Positions 1 through 5,748 of a stretch of DNA of 8,414 bases are shown in pieces. The notes under the pieces are model-generated. The model did no database searches, was not told the DNA's origin, and saw only the letters and a list, made by a program, of their open reading frames with translations. How positions within the stretch are numbered: the first letter of the stretch is position 1; each line of letters begins with the position of its first letter. Origin of the DNA: a bacterium (lineage in GTDB: Bacteria; Krumholzibacteriota; Krumholzibacteria; LZORAL124-64-63); contig VGXH01000062.1 in assembly GCA_016873405.1 (NCBI GenBank), positions 1-8,414 on the forward strand, given 5' to 3'. The position numbers and the translations under genes were made by a program.

Positions 1-422
1 CAAACACGGGCGCCAAGGACAAGCGCAAGCTCGACCACGTGGTCACCTGCGGCGCCTGCCACGCCGAGCGGAACTGCGCGTTCTGCCACTCGCGCGACTC
101 GAAGCCGCAGTTCGACCACCGCCTCTCCACGGGCTGGTCGCTGGAGCCCTACCACCGGAAGGTGGCCTGCTCGACGTGCCACGGCCAGCCGCAGTCCTTC
201 CGCAAGCCCAGCCGGCGTTGCACGGAGTGCCACATCCACTGGGCGGAAGGCTCGTTCGACCACGCGGTGACCGGGCTGCGGCTGGACGAAACCCATCGCG
301 AACTCGGGTGCGCCGACTGCCACGTCGGCATGGACGTCGCGGCCAGGCCTCAGTGCACCGACTGCCACGACGAGCCCATGCTGCCGGCCAGGCTGCCCGG
401 CTCACGGGTGTCGCGCCGCTGA
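1..422 (+). CDS. Multiheme cytochrome c, C-terminal part (partial, 5' end outside window)
   Basis: The frame is open from the left edge (first full codon at 3) and stops with TGA at 420-422, so about 139 C-terminal residues are visible. They contain six heme-binding motifs: CGACH, CAFCH, CSTCH, CTECH, CADCH and CTDCH. Between them a unit recurs: Asp-His about 10-16 residues before another His, then CXXCH (QFDH/EPYH/CSTCH and SFDH/ETHRELGCADCH). This spacing is typical of class III / cytochrome c3- and c7-like multiheme proteins, where the extra His residues act as distal heme ligands. The expected role is periplasmic or extracellular electron transfer, with heme attached after export. The signal peptide and any further hemes lie upstream of the window. 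A GTG at 39 could start a 127-residue protein, but the upstream coding continues in frame and that start would leave no signal peptide, so I treat the gene as partial. It is convergent with the redoxin gene. The multiheme call is firm; the exact subfamily is not. Confidence 0.9.
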   Translation, partial: NTGAKDKRKLDHVVTCGACHAERNCAFCHSRDSKPQFDHRLSTGWSLEPYHRKVACSTCHGQPQSFRKPSRRCTECHIHWAEGSFDHAVTGLRLDETHRELGCADCHVGMDVAARPQCTDCHDEPMLPARLPGSRVSRR

Positions 423-450
423 CCCTTCGGGGTGGGGCAGCGAGGATGGG

Positions 451-478
451 AAGGGGGGGGTCCTCGGACCGGGCCCTT
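451..478. terminator. Possible bidirectional terminator hairpin between convergent genes
   Basis: The 98-nt gap between the cytochrome stop (422) and the redoxin stop (521) contains an imperfect inverted repeat. AAGGG and GGTCC at 451-463 pair with GGACC and CCCTT at 466-478, interrupted by three G-G mismatches and with a tight centre. It includes a run of eight G (453-460). There is no U-tract on either side, so it is not a classical intrinsic terminator. The position between two converging genes is the main argument for it. Confidence 0.25.
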
Positions 479-520
479 GTCGTCGCGGCGATCCCGCCGG
501 TCGGCCGGCCCGTGTCGGCG

Positions 521-1180
521 TCAGTTCGCGTACTTGACGCTGCAGCCGTACGGTTTGGTGACGGGTTCGGGCACCTCGCGGCCGTCCATCAGCGCCCTCA
601 GCGCCGAGATGACGTAGTTGCGCTTGCCCGGCACGGTCGGCGAGTTGTCGTTGTCGATCGCCCCCGTGTAGGCCACCTTGCCGTCCTTGCCGACGATGAA
701 CATGTGCGGCGTCGTCTTGGCGCCATAGTCCCGACCGACGGTTCCCGCCTCGTCCAGCAGCAGAGGAAACGGCATCGCGTACTCGGCCTGGGCCTTCTTG
801 TTGCGCTCCAGCCCGGCCCCCTGCTTGCCCGGCGCGCCCGAGTTGATGGCGAGCCAGACCATGCCCTTGTGGTTCAGCGTGGCGTAGGTGTCGTTCATCG
901 TCTGGTGAAGCTTGTGGTGCTTGACGATGAACGGACAGTCGGGATTGAACCATTCGAGCACGACGATCTTGCCTTCGGCAAGGTACCGCGACAGCGTGTG
1001 CTCGACCCCGTCGAGATCCTTCAGCGTGAAGTCGGGAGCAACATCGCCCGGCTTGACGCCCGTGGTGGCGGTGGCGGCCGGCGCCGGCGCCGCGCCGGTC
1101 GCCGCCGGCGAAGCGGCGAAAGCCAGCACGGGCGCCAGCGTCAGGACAAGGACGGACAGGACTCTTCCGGCAGTGGTCAT
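521..1180 (-). CDS. Exported redoxin / thioredoxin-fold protein with NPDCPF active site
   Basis: A 219-residue protein. Residues 1-23 form a signal peptide (Arg6, hydrophobic VLSVLVLTLAPVLAFA, likely cleavage after AFA), followed by an Ala/Pro/Thr linker to about 42 and a thioredoxin fold from PGDVAPDFTL (44-53). The active-site loop is NPDCPFIVKHH with Cys82. The usual second Cys of CXXC is absent (CPFI). A cis-Pro motif KTTPHMF (Pro158) and the C-terminal PYGCSVKY (Cys213) follow. This pattern belongs to an AhpC/TSA-redoxin-like group related to TlpA/ResA, and Cys213 is a candidate resolving cysteine. The likely role is periplasmic thiol reduction or peroxide removal; the substrate is unknown. 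The start is supported by GGAGG at 1187-1191, 6 nt upstream. The ATG overlaps the stop of the upstream DsbD-domain lipoprotein as ATGA, indicating translational coupling and a shared redox role. The family call is confident; the exact reaction is inference. Confidence 0.88.
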   Translation of the reverse strand: MTTAGRVLSVLVLTLAPVLAFAASPAATGAAPAPAATATTGVKPGDVAPDFTLKDLDGVEHTLSRYLAEGKIVVLEWFNPDCPFIVKHHKLHQTMNDTYATLNHKGMVWLAINSGAPGKQGAGLERNKKAQAEYAMPFPLLLDEAGTVGRDYGAKTTPHMFIVGKDGKVAYTGAIDNDNSPTVPGKRNYVISALRALMDGREVPEPVTKPYGCSVKYAN

Positions 1181-2145
1181 GGTCGGCCTCCGTTCGTTGT
1201 CATCTCGGTCGTGCTTCCGGTCCAAGGGACCGCGGGAACATCCAGGACATAGGCTCCGGCGCCCGGCCCGGCGCCTTCGACCAGCAACAGGCCGCGCAGC
1301 GGCCCCACGCGGCCGTCGGCCGGCAGCAGACGCAGGGACAGCTCGGCCCCGGCGCCCTCGCGCAGCGCGTCGGCCAGTTCGCCGCAATCGAGCGCCGGCA
1401 CGAAGACCAGGTTGCCGGCCTGCCCGTCCGTGCGCCTGATCCTGGCCGTCGCTCCGTCCAGTTCGACCTTGACCAGCCCTGCCGGCAGCGGTCGCGGCAG
1501 CTTCGCCCGCGCGCCCGCCAGGCGGGCCGACGGCGCGGCCGCGGCCGCCGCCGAGCCCACGTCCACCGTCACCGACAGCGAGTCCCGTCCCGGCACGCAG
1601 CTGTCGCGGCAGGCCAGCCATTCCCAGCGCGCACTCAGCGCGACGCGGCCCGGCGATGTCGCGACCGGCACGGCGACATCCTGCAGCAGCACCAGCTCTC
1701 CCTCGTACACATGATCGAGGATGTCGCCGGCCGACAGGTGGCGCGCGGGCGGCGGCCACAGCAGCGGCCCGGCCGTCCAGCCCGGGGGCAACTGCAGGCG
1801 CTGGCGCGGGGCGAACCCGGAATCGTTGCGGACGTTCCCGTACAGGTGCCAGCCCGGGGCCGGGCGGAAGGTCCACAGCAGCGTGAGCGTGGCGCCGGGC
1901 GCCGCCGGCCCGGGTTCGGCCGCGGCGGACATCGTGACCGGCGGCAGGGCGGGCAGGCCGTCCCGGTCCTGGTCGATGGTGGCGGCCTCGTCGGAGCGGG
2001 CGGCCTCGTCGGAGCGGGCGGCGGAACCGTCGCCGGGCGCGCGCGCGCAGGCGGTCAGCGCCGCCAGCGCCAGCACCGCCGGCAGCAGCATTCCCGGCCG
2101 GGCCGGGGCCCGGCGGACACGGTGGCTGGGGTGCGCCAGAAGCAT
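1177..2145 (-). CDS. Lipoprotein with DsbD/ScsB N-terminal (nDsbD-like) periplasmic domain
   Basis: A 322-residue protein from the ATG at 2145. The N-terminus has basic residues (HRVRRAPARPG), a hydrophobic stretch MLLPAVLALAALTAC and a lipobox LTAC with Cys33, so it is predicted to be lipid-anchored. A low-complexity linker follows (SDEAAR twice, then DQDRDGLP). Residues about 70-200 match the N-terminal immunoglobulin-like domain of DsbD: GWHLYGN, DSGF, PPGW, LLWPPPARH, YEGELVLL and WLACRDSCVP. The CRDSC cysteines (about 179 and 183) correspond to the redox pair. A second domain to about 310 ends in GPLRGLLLVEG and YVLDVP, as in ScsB/DsbD periplasmic regions. The transmembrane conduit and C-terminal thioredoxin domain of full DsbD are missing. 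It probably passes electrons to a periplasmic partner, plausibly the coupled redoxin. Start choice: an ATG at 2091 would lose the basic n-region, and the frame is open to an ATG at 2220; 2145 gives the best signal peptide. No Shine-Dalgarno site is visible at 2145. Confidence 0.82.
   Translation of the reverse strand: MLLAHPSHRVRRAPARPGMLLPAVLALAALTACARAPGDGSAARSDEAARSDEAATIDQDRDGLPALPPVTMSAAAEPGPAAPGATLTLLWTFRPAPGWHLYGNVRNDSGFAPRQRLQLPPGWTAGPLLWPPPARHLSAGDILDHVYEGELVLLQDVAVPVATSPGRVALSARWEWLACRDSCVPGRDSLSVTVDVGSAAAAAAPSARLAGARAKLPRPLPAGLVKVELDGATARIRRTDGQAGNLVFVPALDCGELADALREGAGAELSLRLLPADGRVGPLRGLLLVEGAGPGAGAYVLDVPAVPWTGSTTEMTTNGGRP
1187..1191 (-). promoter_or_regulatory. Shine-Dalgarno site of the redoxin gene
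   Basis: On the minus strand GGAGG lies 6 nt before the ATG whose first base is 1180. The site is inside the last codons of the upstream lipoprotein gene, whose TGA (1179-1177) overlaps the ATG. It fixes the redoxin start and shows that the two genes are read from one message. Confidence 0.8.
1982..2017. repeat. Perfect 18-bp tandem duplication in the lipoprotein linker
   Basis: GCGGCCTCGTCGGAGCGG occurs twice head to tail (1982-1999 and 2000-2017). On the minus strand it encodes a duplicated six-residue unit of the SDEAAR type in the flexible linker just after the lipidated Cys. Being a multiple of 3 it keeps frame, so copy number could vary without destroying the protein. Confidence 0.9.
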
Positions 2146-2170
2146 GGGGGCCACGTTACCCGTGGCCCCC
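2146..2170. promoter_or_regulatory. Perfect 10-bp inverted repeat directly before the lipoprotein start
   Basis: GGGGGCCACG and CGTGGCCCCC flank a 5-nt spacer TTACC, and the repeat touches the ATG at 2145. On the minus strand it contains TAACGT (2158-2153), which fits a TANNNT -10 element 7 nt before the ATG. It could therefore be an operator over a leaderless promoter. Alternatively it is an RNA hairpin in the 83-nt gap after the M16 peptidase stop (2229), acting as a partial terminator, processing site or translational block. There is no U-tract. The repeat is seen directly; its role is inference. Confidence 0.55.
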
Positions 2171-2228
2171 GGCCGTCGCAACCGGACGCCCCGCGGCGCC
2201 GGCGCGGACCTCAGCGGCAACGGCCCGG

Positions 2229-4973
2229 TCAGGACCGCGGCGTGCCCACGACCTCGACCTCGCCCAGACCCAGCTCGCCCAGGTCATCCTTGATCGCGGC
2301 CCAATCGCCCACGATGACCCAGACCACGCGCGACGGATCCACGTGGCGCGCGATCACGCTGACCAGGTCGTCCTCGCCCAGGCTCTCGATGCGCCCGCGG
2401 TACTGCTGCCATTCGGCCGGCGTCAGTCCGGCCAGGAGCAGGTCGGCCAGTTGGCGCGCGGTGCCGCCGTAGGTCTCGAACCTCTGCGGGAAGCCCTGGA
2501 CCAGCCGGGCGCGGCTGTCGGCCAGCTCCTGGCCGGCCAGCGGGCGCTCGCCCCGGATCGCCGCCATCTCCGCCAGCAGTTCGCGCACCGACGCCGCCGT
2601 GGCGTCCGTCTGCACCGGCGCCGTCATCATGAAGACCCCGGCGTGGAGATACGACGCCAGCTGCGAGCGCGCACCGTAGGTATAGCCCTTGTCCTCGCGC
2701 AGGTTCAGGTTGATCCGCGAGGCGAACTGGCCGCCGAAGGCCGAGTTGACGACCTCGAAGGCGGTGTGGTCGGCGTCGCCGCGCGCCATGCCGACGTAGC
2801 CGCCGAGCACCTGGCTCTGCTGCGCGCCCGGGCGGTCGATCACGACCAGGCGCGGGCCGCGGTAGTCGGGCGCGGGCAGGGGCACGCGCGCGGGCAGCGG
2901 CGCGTTCCTCCAGCCGCCGAACACGCGGCCCACCGCCGCCGTGGCCTCCGCCAGGCCCAGGTTGCCGACGATGACGACCGCCGCGTTGCCCGGCACGAAC
3001 CAGGTGCCGTGGAACGTGCGCAGGTCCGTCCGCGTCAGCGCCGCCAGCGACTCCGGCGTGCCGACGCCCGACGCCGGCTGCGCGTACGGATGCCCTTCGC
3101 CGAAGCAGCGGCGCTGGAACTCGTTGAGGCCCTGGGCCTGCGGCTGCACGGCTTCCTGCTTCTGGCGGCCGCGGTAATTCTGGCGCAGGCGCTCGAACTC
3201 CGCCTCCGGGAAGGTGGGACGCAGCACGACGTCCCCCAGCAGGTCCAGGCCGGCGTCGAGCTGCCCGCGCAGGACGTTGAGCGAGACCTGCGTGCCGTCG
3301 AAGTTGCTGCTCGTGCGCAGCTCGGCGCCCAGCGCTTCGACTGCCGCGGACAGGGCCAGGGCATCGCGCTTGCCGGCGCCCTCGTCCAGCATGTCGGCCG
3401 TCAGGACCGCGGTCCCCAGCCGGTCCAGCGGGTCGTCGGCCCAGCCGGCGCTGACGATCAGGCGCGTCTCGACCAGCGGCAGTTCGTGCTTTTCCACCAG
3501 GTACAGCTTCAGGCCGTTGGGCAGCGTGGCCTCCTGCACCGCCGGCGGCGCGAAGGACACCGTGGCGCCGCCGGCGGGCAGCGCCGAGCGGTCGCCGGTC
3601 GCCGTCGCCGCCGCCAGCTTGCCCTGCGGCACGATCCACAGCACGGCGCGCCGCTCCAGGTCGACGAAGCGCCGCAGCCAGGCATTGACCGAGGCCACGT
3701 CGGCCGCGTCGTAGCGCGCCAGGTCGGCCTTCAGGTAGCCCGGGTCGTCCACCAGCACGTTGTAGCGGTTCAGCCGGTCGGCCTTGCCCCCGAAGCCGCC
3801 CACCTGCTGCAGCTCGCGCACGGCGCCCGAGCGCAGCCGCGTGCGCGCCAGGTCGACCTCATCCTTCATGACGCCCTTGGCCAGCAGTTGCGTCAGCTCG
3901 GCGTCGATGGCCGCCTCCAGTTCGGCCAGGTCATGGCCGGGCGCCGCCGTGGCCGTGATGCCGAAGGTGCCGCTCATCTCGCGCGAAGACTGCATGGAGG
4001 AGATGTCCTGGGCGATGCGCTTCTCGTAGACGAGCGACTTGTAGAGCCGCGAGGTCTTGCCCGAGGCGACGAGCTCCGCCAGCACGTCGAACTCGGCGTC
4101 GCCGGCCTGGTACCAGCCCGGCGAGTGCCACTGCATGTAGAGGCGGGGCAGCTCGACGGCGTCCTCGGCCACGGCTCGGCGCTCGCCGTCAAGGCGGGGG
4201 ATCCAGCCCTCCAGCCGGTCGACCGGGCGGCCCGGCGGGATGGGCCCGAAGTACCTCGCGATCCACTCCTTCGCCTGCGCCGGATCGAAGCTCCCGGCCA
4301 CGCACAGCGAGGCGTTGTTCGGCGCGTAGTAGAGGCGGAAAAACTCCGACACGTCCTCCAGCGAGGCCGCCGAGAGGTCGTCCATGCTGCCGATCACCGA
4401 CCAGCGGTAGGGATGCCCCACGTCGTACATCAGCTCGAGCAGCAGGTCGCGGCTCTTGGCGTAGGGCCGGTTCTCGCCCTGGCGCTTCTCGTTCTTCACG
4501 ACGTCGCGCTGGTTGTCGAGCTTCTCCTGCGTCATCGCCGGCAGCAGCCAGCCCATGCGGTCGGACTCCAGGAACAGGGCCAGCTCCAGCTGGTCGGCCG
4601 GGACGTTCTCCCAGTAGTTGGTGCGGTCGTTGTTCGTCGAGCCGTTGACCTGCCCGCCCACCTTCTGCAGGGGCAGGAAGTAGTCCAGGTCGTGGTTCAG
4701 CGAGCCCTGGAACATCATGTGCTCGAACAGGTGCGCGAACCCGGTGCGGCCCGGCTTCTCGTCCTTGGAGCCGACGTGGTACCACACGTTCACCGCCACG
4801 GTGGGCAGGGTGTGGTCCTCGTGCAGGATCACCTCGAGGCCGTTCGGCAGGGTGTACTTCTCGAACTTCAGGTCGGGCACGTCGAAGGCCGGGGCCGCCG
4901 CCGGAACGGCGGGGGCCGCCGCGGCGAGCAGGGCCGCCGGCAGCAGGACGGCAAGCAGATGGCGGAGATTCAC
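2229..4973 (-). CDS. Exported M16-family (insulinase/pitrilysin) zinc metallopeptidase, two-half form
   Basis: A 914-residue protein with a signal peptide (LRHLLAVLLPAALLAAAAPAVPAAAPA, about 1-28), so probably periplasmic. The N-terminal half (about 35-440) carries the inverted zinc motif HLFEH: His81, Glu84 and His85, with the third ligand Glu162 in NEKRQ, exactly 76 residues later as in the family. The C-terminal half starts near ATLPNGLKLYL (482-492). There the zinc motif is degenerate (TADMLDEG, about 525-532), so this half is non-catalytic. It keeps the substrate-binding motif NLREDKGYTYGARS (757-770). One active and one inactive M16 half in a single chain of about 900 residues is common in secreted bacterial enzymes that degrade short or unfolded peptides. 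The start is GTG at 4973, with GAAGGGA 7 nt upstream (4981-4987). It is the first of three co-directional minus-strand genes and is divergent from the alkyltransferase. Whether it shares a transcript with the redox pair depends on the inverted repeat at 2146-2170. Confidence 0.94.
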   Translation of the reverse strand: MNLRHLLAVLLPAALLAAAAPAVPAAAPAFDVPDLKFEKYTLPNGLEVILHEDHTLPTVAVNVWYHVGSKDEKPGRTGFAHLFEHMMFQGSLNHDLDYFLPLQKVGGQVNGSTNNDRTNYWENVPADQLELALFLESDRMGWLLPAMTQEKLDNQRDVVKNEKRQGENRPYAKSRDLLLELMYDVGHPYRWSVIGSMDDLSAASLEDVSEFFRLYYAPNNASLCVAGSFDPAQAKEWIARYFGPIPPGRPVDRLEGWIPRLDGERRAVAEDAVELPRLYMQWHSPGWYQAGDAEFDVLAELVASGKTSRLYKSLVYEKRIAQDISSMQSSREMSGTFGITATAAPGHDLAELEAAIDAELTQLLAKGVMKDEVDLARTRLRSGAVRELQQVGGFGGKADRLNRYNVLVDDPGYLKADLARYDAADVASVNAWLRRFVDLERRAVLWIVPQGKLAAATATGDRSALPAGGATVSFAPPAVQEATLPNGLKLYLVEKHELPLVETRLIVSAGWADDPLDRLGTAVLTADMLDEGAGKRDALALSAAVEALGAELRTSSNFDGTQVSLNVLRGQLDAGLDLLGDVVLRPTFPEAEFERLRQNYRGRQKQEAVQPQAQGLNEFQRRCFGEGHPYAQPASGVGTPESLAALTRTDLRTFHGTWFVPGNAAVVIVGNLGLAEATAAVGRVFGGWRNAPLPARVPLPAPDYRGPRLVVIDRPGAQQSQVLGGYVGMARGDADHTAFEVVNSAFGGQFASRINLNLREDKGYTYGARSQLASYLHAGVFMMTAPVQTDATAASVRELLAEMAAIRGERPLAGQELADSRARLVQGFPQRFETYGGTARQLADLLLAGLTPAEWQQYRGRIESLGEDDLVSVIARHVDPSRVVWVIVGDWAAIKDDLGELGLGEVEVVGTPRS

Positions 4974-5066
4974 GGCTCGATCCCTTCGCGCTGGCGGGAG
5001 GCGTGGTCGGTGGTCGCGCGGGCCGGCTGGGCGGCGCGCGGCCGGGGTCCGGGTGGGAGGTACGGG

Positions 5067-5082
5067 CCGGACCCGGGTCCGG
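5067..5082. promoter_or_regulatory. Perfect 16-bp palindrome, candidate operator in the divergent region
   Basis: CCGGACCCGGGTCCGG is a perfect palindrome about 95 nt before the M16 peptidase start. The half-site GGGTCCGG occurs again as a direct copy at 5045-5052. A weak sigma70-like promoter reading toward the peptidase lies just beyond it: TTGCGC (5115-5110), 17 nt, then TAACCT (5092-5087). This would place the palindrome near the transcription start, a usual spot for a repressor site. The base pattern is certain, but GC-rich DNA makes such palindromes more likely by chance, so the operator role is tentative. Confidence 0.4.
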
Positions 5083-5134
5083 TTTCAGGTTAGCGGTCCG
5101 CGGACGGGCGCGCAACGGCCCTCTGACGCCGCCC

Positions 5135-5150
5135 GCCGGCGGCCGCCGGC
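5135..5150. repeat. Perfect 16-bp GC-only palindrome
   Basis: GCCGGCGGCCGCCGGC reads identically on both strands. It lies between the two divergent starts, 50 nt before the alkyltransferase ATG. It could be a binding site or a strong hairpin in an untranslated leader. Because it is pure G and C in a very GC-rich window, the functional claim is weak. Confidence 0.35.
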
Positions 5151-5187
5151 AGGCCTGATTTCCCGTGCGCCGCCCCGGCGGCGGTGG

Positions 5188-5193
5188 TACGAT
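5188..5193 (+). promoter_or_regulatory. Candidate -10 element for a leaderless alkyltransferase transcript
   Basis: TACGAT matches the TANNNT form of a -10 box (4 of 6 with TATAAT) and lies 6 nt before the ATG at 5200. Transcription would then begin at or next to the start codon. In agreement, no well-placed Shine-Dalgarno site exists; the nearest purine-rich piece, GGTGG, is too close to the -10 and 12 nt from the ATG. No convincing -35 box is seen at 17 nt (GTGCGC). Confidence 0.35.
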
Positions 5194-5199
5194 CGCAAC

Positions 5200-5748
5200 A
5201 TGGTGCGCTACACGCTCCTGCGAACGGCGCTGGACCCGCTGCTGGCGGTGGCGGGGCCCGTCGGCCTGTCGCGGCTGGAGTTCCTGCCGCGCGCCTGGGA
5301 GTACCATACGCAGGCCCATGCCGTGGCCCGGCAGCAGTTCGGCCCCGACGTCGCGGTGAAGGAGGATCCGGACGCGTTCGCCGCGCTGCGCGACGAGCTG
5401 GCCGAGTACTTCGTGGGCGGTCGCCGGGAGTTCACGATCCCGCTGGACCTCCACGGCACCGATTTCGACCGCCGCGTCTGGCAGCAGCTGCTGCGGATCC
5501 CCTACGGGAAACTGAGGACGTACGGCGAGGTGGCGCGCGCCCTGCGCAAGCCGACGGCCACGCGAGCGGTGGGTCAGGCCGCCGGGCGCAATCCGCTGCC
5601 GATCCTGGTCCCCTGCCACCGCGTGATCGGGCGCGGCGGCTCGCTGGGCGGGTTCGCCGGCGGCATCGACACCAAGGCGCGCCTCCTGCGGCTCGAGGGC
5701 CACACGCTGGGCGACTCACCCCGCCTCGAGGAGCCGCGCCTGTTTTGA
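5200..5748 (+). CDS. ogt: Methylated-DNA--[protein]-cysteine S-methyltransferase (O6-alkylguanine repair)
   Basis: A 182-residue protein, the usual length for single-domain bacterial Ogt/MGMT. It transfers the alkyl group from O6-alkylguanine (and O4-alkylthymine) in DNA to its own cysteine in a suicide reaction in the cytoplasm. The N-terminal domain begins MVRYTLLRTALDPLLAVAG, as in Ogt proteins. FDRRVWQQLLRIPYGKLRTYGEVA (about 89-112) starts the DNA-binding helix-turn-helix region, and ATRAVGQAAGRNP (120-132) holds the conserved Arg that flips the base. The active site is PCHRVIG with Cys139, followed by GGFAGG and KARLLRLEG. The N-terminal Ada-type regulatory domain is absent. The start is set by the family's N-terminus, although no good Shine-Dalgarno site precedes it. 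Its TGA overlaps the TTG of the symporter as TTGA. The M16 peptidase is divergent. The symbol ogt is chosen by overall form; the paralog name ada C-domain is less likely. Confidence 0.95.
   Translation: MVRYTLLRTALDPLLAVAGPVGLSRLEFLPRAWEYHTQAHAVARQQFGPDVAVKEDPDAFAALRDELAEYFVGGRREFTIPLDLHGTDFDRRVWQQLLRIPYGKLRTYGEVARALRKPTATRAVGQAAGRNPLPILVPCHRVIGRGGSLGGFAGGIDTKARLLRLEGHTLGDSPRLEEPRLF

Noticed and set aside
453..460. Run of eight G as a phase-variable tract
   Set aside because: It lies between two converging 3' ends, outside any coding region or promoter, so slippage there would have no evident effect.
1181..1876. In-frame extension of the redoxin gene upstream of its ATG
   Set aside because: This stretch is already coded in another frame by the DsbD-domain lipoprotein, and the extension is Arg/Ala/Gly filler. 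The signal peptide and GGAGG site fix the start at 1180.
2146..2220. Longer lipoprotein start at the ATG at 2220
   Set aside because: It would put 25 extra residues before an already complete lipoprotein signal peptide, and it would run through the inverted repeat at 2146-2170.
1711..2472. Plus-strand frames opposite the lipoprotein and the peptidase C-terminus
   Set aside because: Compositional shadows with no domain, no signal peptide and no ribosome binding site, spanning two real minus-strand genes.
2343..5093. Long plus-strand open frame (916 codons) opposite the M16 peptidase
   Set aside because: It is a shadow of codon use in GC-rich DNA. The translation is Arg/Gln/His/Val-rich with no recognisable domain, while the minus strand encodes a complete M16 enzyme with its zinc motif.
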